Shown here: positions 48,601 to 59,281 of the stretch, in pieces
How positions within the stretch are numbered: position 1 is the first letter of the stretch
How the letters are laid out: every line of letters begins with the position of its first letter
Assembly (NCBI GenBank): GCA_947471745.1
Contig: CANJKZ010000502.1
Location: forward strand, 255,501-319,500
Reading direction: 5' to 3'
Source of the DNA: Closterium sp. Naga37s-1
Taxonomy: Eukaryota; Streptophyta; Zygnematophyceae; Desmidiales; Closteriaceae
DNA: 64,000 nt
Translations under genes and position numbers: made by a program
Notes under the pieces: model-generated
What the model saw: the letters and a program-made list of their open reading frames with translations, nothing else
The model's database searches: none
What the model was told of the DNA's origin: nothing

Positions 48601-50682
48601 TCTTTCAATCATCCCGCCCCATTCCCCCTCTTTCCATCACCCTGCCCCGTACTCCCGCTTTCCATCACCCCGCCCCATTCTCCCGTTTTGCATCACCCCA
48701 CCCCATTCTCCCGCTTTCCATCACCCCGCCCCATTCTCCCGCTTTCCATCAACCCGCCCCATTCTCCCTCTTTCCATCACCCCGCCCCATTCTCTCTCTT
48801 TCCATCACCCCGCCCCATTCTCCCTCTTTCCATCACCCCGCCCCATTCTCCCGCTTTCCATCTCCCGCCCCATTCTCCCGCTTTCCATCTCCCCGCCCCA
48901 TTCTCCCGCTTTCCATCACCCCGCCCCACTCTCCCGCTTTCCATCACCCCGCCCCATTCTCCCGCTTTCCATCACCCCGCCCCGTTCTCCCGCTTTCCAT
49001 CACCCTGCCCCGTTCTCCCGCTTTCCATCACCCTGCCCCATTCTCCCTCTTTCCATCACCCCGCCCCATTCTCCTGCTTTTCGTCGCCACGCCCCATTCT
49101 CCTGCATTCCATCGCCACGCCCTATTCTCCTGCTTTCCATCGACCCGCCCCATTCTCCCTCTTTCCATCGCCCAGCCCCATTCTCCCTCTTTCCATCACC
49201 TCGCCCCGTTCTCCCTCTTTCCATTACCCCGCCCCGTTCTCCCGCTTTCCATCACCCCGCCCCATTCTCCCGCTTTCCATCACCCCACCCCATTCTCCCT
49301 CTTTCCATCACTTCGCCCCATTCTCCCTCTTTCCATCACCCCGCCCCATTCTCCCTCTTTCCATCACCCAGCCCCATTCTCCTGCTTTCCATCACCCCGC
49401 CCCGTTCTCCCTCTTTCCATTACCCCGCCCCGTTCTCCCGCTTTCCATCGCTCCGCCCCATTCTTCCGCTTTCCATCACCCCGCCCCATTCTCCCTCTTT
49501 CCATCACCCCACCCCATTCTCCCTCTTTCCATCACTCCGCTCCATTCTCCCGCTTTCCATCACCCCGCCTCATTCTCCCTCTTTCCATCACCCCGCCCCA
49601 TTCTCCCGCTTTCCATTGCCCCGCCCCGTTTTCCCGCTTTCCATCACCCTGCCCCATTCTCCCGCTTTCCATCACCCCGCCCCATTCTCCCGCTTTCCAT
49701 CACCCCGCCCCATTCTCCCGCTTTCCATCACCCCGCCCCATTCTCCCGCTTTCCATCACCCCGCCCCATTCTCCCGCTTTCCATCGCCCCGCCCCATTCT
49801 CCCGCTTTCCATCACCCCGCCCCATTCTCCCGCTTTCCATCGCCCCGCCCCAATCTCCCGCTTTCCATCACCCCGCCCCATTCTCCCGCTTTCCATCACC
49901 CCGCCCCATTCTGCCTCTTCCCATCGCCCCGCCCCATTCCCCCTCTTTCCATCACCCCGCCCCATTCTCCCGCTTTCCATCACCCCGCCTCATTCTCCCT
50001 CTTTTTATCGCCCCGCCCCATTCTCCCGCTTTCCATCGCCCCGCCCCATTCTCCCTCTTTCCACCACCCAGCCCATTCTCCCTCTTTCCATCACCCAGCC
50101 CCTCCATCACCCATCCCCATTCTCCCTCTTTCCATCACCCCGCCCGATTCTCCCTCTTTCCATCACCCCGCCCCATTCTCCCGCTTTCCATCTCCCCGCC
50201 CCATTCTCCCGCTTTCCATCGCCCCGCCTCATTCTCCCTCTTTCCATCGCCCCGCCCCATTCTCCCTCTTTCCATCGCCCCGCCCCATTCTCCTGCTTTC
50301 CATCTCCTCGCCCCATTCTCCCGCTTTCCATCACCCCGCCCCATTCTCCCGCTTTCCATCACCCCGCCCCGTTCTCCCGCTTTCAATCACCTCGCCCCAT
50401 TCTCCTGCTTTCCATCACCCCGCCCCATTCTCCCGCTTTCCATCCCTCGCCCCATTCTCCCGCTTTCCATCGCCCCGCCCCATTCTCCAGCTTTCCATCG
50501 CCTTGCCCCAATCTCCCGCTTTCCATCACCCCGCCCCATTCTCCCTCTTTCCATCACCCCGCCCCATTCTGTCTCTTCCCATCGCCCCGCCCCATTCTCC
50601 CTCTTTCCATCACCCCGCCCCATTGTCCCGCTTTCCATCACCCCGCCTCATTCTCCCTCTTCCCATCGCCCCGCCCCATTCT
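45686..50682 (+). repeat. 28 bp pyrimidine-rich satellite, right block
   Basis: About 178 further copies of the 28 bp monomer, same orientation as 24141-38945. The array was one block before element A inserted. Internal duplication is visible: the CTTTCAAACACC marker at 45781 and 47986 (2205 bp apart) is followed in both places by the same order of variants, including CCCATCACGCAGCC and TTCAATCACCC. The last part (about 48640-50682) has few of these markers and looks like a different subarray. Plus-strand frames of 900-1700 codons are open only because the monomer lacks stops. The block ends at the 3' LTR of element B. Confidence 0.96.
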
Positions 50683-51560
50683 TGTTAGAGACTAAGGACG
50701 GAGTCTATGAAGATAAGGAGCCGAAATATCACAAAATCGTTGGTCTCAATTTCTGGACAGAATAGTCGCGCTCACAAGAAACGCCGTCGACGAAACGTTC
50801 ACGGTGAAAACTTCACGAAACTTATATATGTTGTAGCCCTAGACCGTAGCTACATTTCCCAATTTGAATTGTATCCAAAGGTGAAGTATTTCTCGACTTA
50901 TGAATTTTGGCGCACAAGGGGGTATGCTGCCATAAGAACTTTAACTCAATCACAAGAGTCTCACAAGTTCCACAAATTACTACACAAGAGAGTTGGAGTA
51001 GCAATAAACCAGGTGGTATGGGATGAGGAGGACGAGAGGGAAGGTCCCAAGAGAGTCCCCAACCAAGAAAACCCCATGCCACACAATTCCCCTCTCCATA
51101 GACAACCCCACTTTCACTTTTGTCACTTTCCCAACCCATGCCATCCACCTTGCCCAAGTTGGCCACACTTGCCAACCTGGTTTGGTTTCTCCCAACCACT
51201 TGGCAGCATCTACAGTGATTTTGACGAATTTCCCAACCCCCAAAAGTCTATACCCCTTATGGAGTCAACCCCACAACTTCCCATAGTCACCACAACCAAA
51301 TATCAAAAGCATACGAACTTCCAACGTTCGTAACTTTCTTGTTCGTGCTCCGATTGAAGCGATACTTGGTTCGTCGGAAAGCTCTTGAGCAGTGGAGTCA
51401 CTTCAGATATCTGCTCAAGCCAAATAACATTCACACACACTCAGAGAATCCAAACCACAGAAAACACAAATTCTTGCACACGCTCACACCACGCATGCAA
51501 CGCACGAACATGTGATGGGAGGCAGACAGACGTGAATGCAAGTGATAGCATCACATAACA
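50683..51560 (-). repeat. Element B 3' LTR
   Basis: 878 bp. In element orientation it begins TGTTATGTGATGC and ends CTCTAACA. Its inner edge abuts the polypurine tract; its outer edge abuts the 28 bp satellite (CCCCATTCT). It carries a tandem GAAACG pair at 50778-50783 and 50792-50797 that is reduced to one copy in the 5' LTR. Frames within it are incidental. Confidence 0.92.
50821..50830 (-). promoter_or_regulatory. Candidate TATA box in element B 3' LTR
   Basis: CATATATAAG on the minus strand, about 730 bp into the 878 bp LTR, leaving roughly 140 bp for R and U5. The matching place in the 5' LTR (56414-56423) reads CATATCTGAG, so the box is intact only in the 3' copy. This is sequence resemblance only; no transcript evidence is available. 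Confidence 0.35.
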
Positions 51561-51572
51561 AACTCCCCCTCT
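51561..51572 (-). promoter_or_regulatory. Element B polypurine tract
   Basis: AGAGGGGGAGTT on the minus strand, directly before the 3' LTR. It shares its last 11 bases with the tract of element A. Confidence 0.85.
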
Positions 51573-51617
51573 GGCTGCCTACCATCATCCCACATGCCAT
51601 AGCTCAATCATGCATCC

Positions 51618-54600
51618 TCAATGCACACTCATCCCAGCAAGCTTCATGCCCTTCCAATGCTCAGATTCAGCCAGGCGCTTGGTGAGAATGTCAGCCGCCT
51701 GCTGATGGGTCTTCACAATCTCCAGTCGCACCTCCTTGTCCAGGAGCCTCCTCACCCAGTGCCACTTGCGCCTGATGTGCTTTGTCAGCCCATGAAGGCA
51801 GGCGTTCTTGGCAAGCTTCACTGCCGACTCATTGTCACAGAACATGATTGTCGGCTCCCTCTGACCAACTCCAATCTCCTCCAACAAACGCCTCAGCCAC
51901 ACCACCTCCTTTGCCCCATGATGCAGGGCCATATACTCTGTCTCACACGAGGACTGCCCCACCTCATTCTGCTTCTTACTGCGCCAGCTCACTGCACCAC
52001 CTCCAAACAGGCACACATAGCCTCCAATGCTGGTGCCATCCGCCTTCACAGAGTTGAAGCTAGCGTCAGTGTAGCAAGTCAAGAGCATCTCCCCCTTGCT
52101 TAAATCAGTTGCACCCCTCTGCAGCCTCTGTCTCACAGCACTGTACTCCAAACCCACTGATGCCGTTGCACTCACATAGCGGACCAACCTCTTGGCCGCT
52201 TCCAGCTGCTCATGACTGGGGCGCGAAACCACACTGGCAAGCCTGGATGTTGCAAAGGCAATGTCAGGCCGTGTGTGGTTAGCCGCATAGTTGAGTGCCC
52301 CAACCATGGAATGAAAAAGTTTCCTGTCACTCTCACCCACCACCTCCTCATCAGCACAGGGCTCCACAGTGAACCCCGAAGGCAGTGGGGTGGCTGGCTT
52401 TCCTCCATCTTGCAGCCCATACTTCTCAGCCAGCCCCTCACAATACTTTCTCTGGTGCAACCTCAACACTCCCTTGTCAAGGTCCCTCTCCACATGCATC
52501 CCCAAATAGTACTTCACATCTCCCATCTTGGAGCACTTAAACTGCATCTCCAGCATCTCCTCCACACGCTCAATCATTGCAGATGACTCAGAGAAGAGCA
52601 GGATGTCGTCCACATACACCAGGAGCATGAGAAACTGCTCCTTCTCTTGCAGCAGGAACAAGCTGTGATCACACTCACTCTTCTTGAAACTCCCAGCCAG
52701 CAGAGTCTCCTCTAACTTGTGGTACCATGCACGAGGAGCCTGCTTCAGGCCATAGATGGCCTTCTTCAGCCTGCACACCCTGCCGCTCCCATCATCCAAA
52801 CCCTCAGGCTGTAACATGTACAGCTCCTCCAGAATGATCCCATTGAGGAAGGCGGTGGTGATGTCCATCTGCTTCACCCGCCATCCACGGTTTGCTGCCA
52901 TTGCCAATGACACCCGCAGTGTTGTGCCTTTCCCCACAGGAGCATAGAGCTCGTTGAAGTCCTTTCCCTTTGTCTGCTGAAACCCCTTAGCCACAAGCCT
53001 TGACTTGTAGCGGGTCAGCGCCCCATCAGGTCCGTACTTGTGCCTGAAAATCAGCTTGGAAGAAATGGCCTTCTTCCCAGGAGGCAGCTCACACAACTCC
53101 CAAGTCTCATTCTCCAGCAGAGAGTCGTACTCCTCCTTCACACTCTGCTTCCACTTTTCAGCATCGGGCCCGCTCAATGCCTCAGCTAGCATCTTAGGCT
53201 CAGGGTCGGCTGCCCAGTAGCAGTGTGCTATCTCTTCCTCATCACACTGCTCAGCCACACTCCCAGCCCTTACCACCTTTGGCTTGCCAAAGCACGGATA
53301 GGTCAGCCGGTTAGGAGGGCGCACATCCCTCCTTGGACGGTCAGCCGGACGTGCGGCACCTTGCGGAGCATCTTGCTGCTGCTGCTGCGGCTGCTGCTGC
53401 TGCTCCTCCACCTCAGGTTCTCCCCCATCCTCAGTCACCCCAGAAATCTCCTCCTCTGAGACAGTGACCTGCACTTGCCTCGAAGGCCGCTGCACCTCAT
53501 CAGCCTCAATGATCAGCGGTGTAGTAGGGAGCTTCTGCTGCTGCTGCTTCCACTCCTTATAGTACAAGGACTCAAGGAACTTCACATCCCTTGACACAGT
53601 TAGCTGCTGGCTGGTCAAGTCCCAAATCAGCCAGCCCTTGTGATCCTTAGCAAGCCCCAAGTGCACACCCCATCTCCCAGAAGCTTCCAGTTTTCCCCTC
53701 TTCTCCTTAGGCACATGAAACACCACCATGCACCCAAAGGCTCTCAGCATGTTCACAGCTGGTGCACTCCCATACCATTTGGTGTAGGGGACCCACTGCT
53801 TGTCCCCCACAGTCGCCAGCACCCTGTTCTTCACAAGGGCGACCTGCCGCAGTGCAGTCACCCAAAACGGATCCGGCAGCCCTGCACGCCCAAGGAGAGT
53901 GCGAGCACCTTCCTGCAGGGTCCGGTTGAACCGCTCAGCCACACCGTTCTGCTGAGGGTTGTAGGGCACCGTGAGCTGATGCTGGATCCCCTTCTTCTTC
54001 AGCACCGCCTCAAAATCAGCGCCAATGAATTCTCCCCCGTTGTCAGTGCGGATCACCTTCACCTTATGTCCGCTCTCCCTTTGAGCTCTCGGCATCCACT
54101 CCTTGAGAACAGCCGCTGCCACCTCCCCCTTGGTCTTGAGAGGGTACACCCACACCGCACGCGTGTGGTCGTCCACTATCGTCAAGAATTAGCGGCTGCC
54201 CGAGAGAGAAAGGGCCCTCGTGGGGCCCACCACATCCATGTGCACTAGTGCAAGTGGAGCCTTGGCTGGTCCTGTGCTGCTGCTGAAGGGAAATTTTGTG
54301 AACTTGGTCTCAAGGCATGTAGGACAGCTCCCAATCTCCTTTGCTGCCCCCTTCACCTCCAGCCCCTTCAAGCACCCATCCTTCACTAACTTCTGCAGCA
54401 TAGGGATGTTGATGTGACACAACCTCTCGTGCCACGTCTCCCAATCGGCCTCACCACTCCCAGATGAAGCCTTTGCCCATGCAGCTGTTGCATCCACACC
54501 AGCAAGCACCTCACCATGTGACTGCTGTGGCTGCAGCACCTTCTTGACTGCATCCAGGACCCCATCAGTTGGTGCAGTCTCCTCTCCTCCCGCAGTTGCT

Positions 54601-56054
54601 TTAGCCGCTGCTGCTGCCGTCGCCTTTCCTGGTGGTTTCCCATTCAAAGGGATGATGGGCAGCTGCCACAGGTCCTTGATGCAGCTGCTCTTCTCCTCCA
54701 AGTCCCACAGCAGCAACTTCCCAAGCTTTGCACGGCAGCTAGTTGGGCCGAACGTAACTTTGGCCTTGCTTTTCTGCAGCCGGCGCACAGAAAGAAGGTT
54801 AGCGGACAAACCTTCAACCAACAGTACATTCCCCAGCCCCACAAGCCCCCCATTAGCTCCGATTACCTTGGCATTCCCCACACCAATCACAGGGAGCAAA
54901 GCACCTGAAGCGGCAGCCACAAACTTTATCTTCCCAGGGGGTTGTACCTCGTCAAGCAAATCTGCCCGTGGGGTCATGTGACTTGTGCAACCTGAATCGA
55001 TCACCCAGTGAGTGAGGGGGTGCATAACAACCTTCCCAACTGAACCCACATCACCCCCACTCCCTTGCACATCCTCAACCATGAGGAACATCCCACGGTC
55101 GGCTTTACCTTGTGCACCATCACCTTGTGCACTTGAACCTTGCACAGCGCCACCTCGTGCACGTTCACCACTTGGCGACTTCATGCCTGGGGGCGCCCAT
55201 CCCTCAGGCCGGCTGAAACACTTGAACCATGGGTGTCCAGCCTTCTTGCAGTACCAGCACGCTCCCTCCATTCGGGTGCTCCCCCTGCCTCCAGAGCTCC
55301 CATGCCCTTCATTGTAGTCACCTCGGCCTCTCCCTCTGCCAAAGCCTCTCCCACGGCCTCGGCCTCTCCCACCCCCTCTTCCTCTGCTGCCTCCTGCAGC
55401 TCCATACCCCTCAGCAGTTTTGTTGGCAGCACCACCTCCCGTGTGGCGCCTGCGGAAGTCCTCCTGCAGGATCTGCTGCCGTAGCCACTTAGGCGTCCAC
55501 TTGTCCTGCTGAACGTTGAGGGTGGGGATGAGGTTGTCCCGTGAGTTGTCGAGCACCGAGATGATTTTGGTGCATTGCTGCATCTGCGACACTTCGCTGC
55601 CCGCCGCTGCCATCCTCGCATATGTGTCCTTGATCTTGTCAAGGACCGGCTTCACATCATCTCCCGATCGCATGGAGATGGCCGCCAGCTCCTTCTCCAA
55701 CACAATCACCATGGGCAGCGTGTTGGGCTGAATCACGTCGCGCAGTAGCTTCCACGCCTTTGGACCGGAGTCGTCCAACTCAACCAAGTCCTTGATGTGC
55801 TGGAACATGTCGTTGTTGACCGATTGCAAGATGAGGTCGAACAACACCGCGCTCCGCTCAATCCACCGATCCCGAGCATCTCCTTCCTCGGGTATCTTCT
55901 CTTCTCCCATCGCAAGTTTCAGCAGCTTGTGGCGCTTGAAGACGCTCCTCATCCGCCCGCTCCATTCCTCGTAGTTGGAGCCATCCAATGCCTCAATCTT
56001 GGATGGTGGCGGCTCACTTCTCTTCTCAGCTGCTTCTCCACTCCCTTGACTCAT
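51618..56054 (-). pseudogene. gag-pol: Copia element B gag-pol, one in-frame stop
   Basis: A 1478-codon copia gag-pol frame with a TAA at codon 622 (54189-54191) and no frameshift. I use the ATG at 56052-56054; an in-frame TTG five codons upstream is not a likely start. The gag zinc knuckle is CWYCKKAGHPWFKC at 266-279, after a Gly/Arg-rich stretch. The protease has D-S-G at 353-355. The integrase has H at about 542 and catalytic D607, D671 and E707 (DD35E). The stop falls between the first and second catalytic aspartates. Reverse transcriptase YVDD is at 1147-1150, and RNase H has D1330 and E1371. Translation would end inside the integrase, so no RT or RNase H would be made. The codon expected there is a normal amino acid, so this looks like a point mutation. 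Element A uses TAA as its true stop, which argues against a reassigned code. Confidence 0.92.
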
Positions 56055-56275
56055 CTCCTCTGCTCCCAATCACAAATTTCAGCTCCCCCTTTGCTGTCCA
56101 CACCGAAGTCCCACACAAGTTCCACAAGTGTCGGCGCCAACGAAATTTCGGCAGAGTTTCCCCTTAGCGGAAGTCACATCCAACCTCCAGAACTCCACTT
56201 AGGCACGCCCACAGGCCATGGTGGGTCTAGGAGGGTCTTCACAATTCAGTAGACTCTCCACAAAGTCCTTAATCA

Positions 56276-56287
56276 GCTCTGATACCA
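56276..56287 (-). promoter_or_regulatory. Element B primer-binding site
   Basis: TGGTATCAGAGC on the minus strand, two bases inside the 5' LTR, identical to element A. The leader from LTR to gag ATG is about 235 nt, much longer than the 39 nt in element A. Confidence 0.93.
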
Positions 56288-56289
56288 CT

Positions 56290-56785
56290 TGTTTGAGACT
56301 AAGGACGGAGTCTATGAAGATTAGGAGCCGAAATATCACAAAATCGTTGGTCTCAATTTCTGGACAGAATAGTCGCGCTCACAAGAAACGTTCACGGTCA
56401 AAACTTCACCAAACTCAGATATGTTGTAGCCCTAGACCGTAGCTACATTTCCCAATTTGAATCGTATCCAAAGATGAAGTATTTCTCGACTTATGAATTT
56501 CGGCGCACAAGGAGGTATGCTACAATAAAAACTTTAACTCAATCACAAGAGTCTCACAAGTTCCACAAATTACTACACAAGAGAGTTGGAGTAGCAATAA
56601 ACCAGGTGGGATGGGATGAGGAGGACGAGAGGGAAGGTCCCAAGAGAGTCCCCAACCAAGGAAACCCCATGCCACACAATTCCCCTCTCCATAGACAACC
56701 CCACTTTCACTTTTGTCACTTTCCCAACCCATGCCATCCACCTTGCCCAACTTGGCCACACTTGCCAACCTGGTTTGGTTTCTCC
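56290..56785 (-). repeat. Element B 5' LTR, truncated
   Basis: Only the inner 496 bp remain, aligning with 50683 to about 51192. The copy breaks off after TTTGGTTTCTCC, where the 3' LTR continues CAACCACTTGG but this copy enters AATCGGGCGCAAGG of the 15 bp satellite. The lost part is the upstream U3 end. Differences from the 3' LTR include TGTTT for TGTTA at the tip and loss of 14 bp between GAAACG repeats (single copy at 56395-56400). Confidence 0.9.
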
Positions 56786-59281
56786 AATCGGGCGCAAGGG
56801 AGTCGGGCGCAAGGGAGTCGGGCGCAAGCGAATCGGGCGCAAGCGAATCGGGCGCAAGCGAATCGGGTGCAAGGGAATCGGGCGCAAGCGAATCGGGCGC
56901 AAGCGAATCGGGCGCAAGCAAATCGGGCGCAAGCGAATCGGGCGCAAGCGAATCGGGCGCAAGGGAATCAGGCGCAAGCGAATCGGGCGCAAGAGAATCG
57001 GGCGCAAGGGAGTCGGGCGCAAGAGAGTCGGGCGCAAAGGAATCGGGCGCAAGGGAATCGGGCGCAAGCGAATCGGGCGCAAGCGAATCGGGCGCACGCG
57101 AATCGGGCGCAAGCGAATCGGGCGCAAGCGAATCGGGCGCAAGGGAGTTGGGCGGAAGCGAGTCGGGCGCAAGCGAATCAGGCGCAAGCGAGTCGGGCGC
57201 AATGGAATCGGGCGCAAGCGAATCGGGCGCAAACGAATCGGGCGCAAGGGAATCGGGTGCAAGCGAATCGGGCGCAAGCGAATCGGGCGCCAGGGAGTCG
57301 GGCGCAAGGGAGTCCGGCGCAGGCAAATCGGGCGCAAGCGAATCGGCCGCAAGCGAATCGGCCGCAAGCGAATCGGGCGCAAGGGAATCGGGCGCAAGGG
57401 AATCGGGCACAAGCGAATCGGGCGCAAGAGAATCGGGCGCAAGGGAGTCGGGCGCAAGGGAGTCGGGCGCAAGGGAATCGGGCGCAAGGGAATCGGGCGC
57501 AAGCGAATCGGGCGCAAGGGAGTCGAGCGCAAGGGAGTCGGGTGCAAGCGAATCGGGCGCAAGCGAATCGGGCGGTGGGAATCGGGCGCAAGGGAATCGG
57601 GCGGAAGGGATTCAGGCGCAAGGAGATCGGGCGCAAGCAAGTCGAGCGCAAGCGAGTCGGGCGCAAGCGAATCGGGCGCAAGCGAATCGGGCGCGAGCGA
57701 ATCGGGCGGAAGGGATTCGGGCGCAAGGGAATCGGGCGCAAGCAAGTCGGGCGCAAGCGAGTCGGGCGCAAGCGAATCGGGCGCAAGCGAATCGGGCGCA
57801 AGCGAATCGGGCGCAAGCGAGTCGGAGGCAAGGGAATCGGGAGCAAGGGAATCGGGCGCAAGCGAATCGGGCGCAAGGGAATCGGGCGCAAGGGAATCGG
57901 GCACAAGGGAATCGGGCGCAAGGGAATCGGGCGCAAGGGAATCGGGCGCAAGCGAATCGGGCGCAAGGGAATCGGGCGCAAGCGAATCAGGCGCAAGCGA
58001 ATCGGGCGCAAGGGAATCGGGCGCAAGTGAATCGGGCGCAAGCGAGTCGGGCGCGCAAGCGAATCGGGCGCAAGCGAGTCGGGCGCAAGGGAATCGGGCG
58101 CAAGGGAATCGGCCGCAAGCGAATTGGGCGCAAGGGAATCGAGCGCAAGCGAATCGGGCGCAAGCGAATCAGGTGCAAGGGAGTCGAGCGCAAGGGAGTC
58201 GGGCGCAAGCGAATCGGGCGCAAGCGAATCGGGCGCAAGCGAATCGGGCGCAAGAAAATCGGGCGCAAGCGAATCGGGCGCAAGCGAGTCGGAGGCAAGG
58301 GAATCGGGCGCAAGCGAATCGGGCGCAAGCGAATCGGGCGCAAGCGAATTGGGCGCAACCGAATCGGGCGCAAGGGAGTCGGGCGCAAGCGAATCGGGCG
58401 CAAGCGAGTCGGGCGCAAGCGAATCGGGCGCAAGCGAATCGGGCGCAAGCGAATCGGGCGCAAGGGAATCGGGCGCAAGGGAATCGGGCGCAAGGGAATC
58501 GGGCGCAAGGGAATCGGGCACAAGCGAGTCGGGCGCAAGCGAGTCGGGCGCAAGCGAGTCGGGCGCAAGCGAATCGGGCGCAAGCGAGTCGGGCGCAAGG
58601 GAATCGGGCGCAAGGGAATCGGGCGCAAGCGAATCGGGCGCAAGGGAATCGGGCGCAAGCGAATCGGGCGCAAGCGAATCGGGCGCAAGTGAATCGGGCG
58701 CAAGGGAGTCGGGCGCAAGGGAGTCGGGCGCAAGCGAATCGGGCGCAAGCGAATCGGGCGCAAGCGAATCGGGTGCAAGGGAATCGGGTGCAAGCGAATC
58801 GGGCGCAAGCGAATCGGGCGCAAGTGAATCGGGCGCAAGCGAATCGGGCGCAAGCGAATCGGGCGCAAGCGAATCGGGCGCAAAGGAATCGGGCGCAAGC
58901 GGATCGGGCGCAAGAGAATCGGGCGCAAGGGAGTCGGGCGCAAGGGAGTCGGGCGCAAGGGAATCGGGCGCAAGCGAATCGGGCGCAAGCGAGTCGGAGG
59001 CAAGGTAATCAGGCGCAAGGGAATCGGGCGCAAGGAAATCGGGCGCAAGGGAATCGGGCGCAAGCGAATCGGGCGCAAGCTAATCGGGCGCAAGGGAATC
59101 GGGCGCAAGCGAATCGGGCGCAAGGGAATCAGGCGCAAGAGAAACGGGCGCAAGCGAATCGGGCGCAAGCGAATCGGGCGCAAGGGAGTCGGGCGCAAGC
59201 GAGTCGGGCTCAAGCGAATCGGGCACAAGCGAATCGGGCGCAAGCGAATCGGGCGCAAGCGAATCGGGCGCAAGCGAATCG

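Larger units (their letters stand above)
50683..56785 (-). mobile_element. Copia element B, 5'-truncated and defective
   Basis: A second Ty1/copia element on the minus strand. It has a complete 3' LTR (50683-51560), a polypurine tract, a gag-pol frame with one internal stop (51618-56054), a primer-binding site and the inner 496 bp of the 5' LTR (56290-56785). The outer part of the 5' LTR is missing and the sequence passes straight into the 15 bp satellite, so no target duplication can be seen. By eye the LTRs differ at about 16 of 480 aligned bases plus one 14 bp indel, so the insertion is older than element A. Its protein clearly differs from A's, so the two are separate families. Confidence 0.92.

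Noticed and set aside
45670-50765. Plus frames of 920-1700 codons in the right 28 bp block
   Set aside because: Same cause as in the left block; they start within the LTR of element A and end within the LTR of element B.
54183-54185. Separate pol gene of element B starting after the internal stop
   Set aside because: The only start near is TTG, the frame is the same as upstream, and the split falls inside the integrase core. It is one gene with a nonsense codon.
54189-54191. Alternative genetic code in which TAA is sense
   Set aside because: Element A ends with TAA at the expected C-terminus, and only one such codon interrupts element B.
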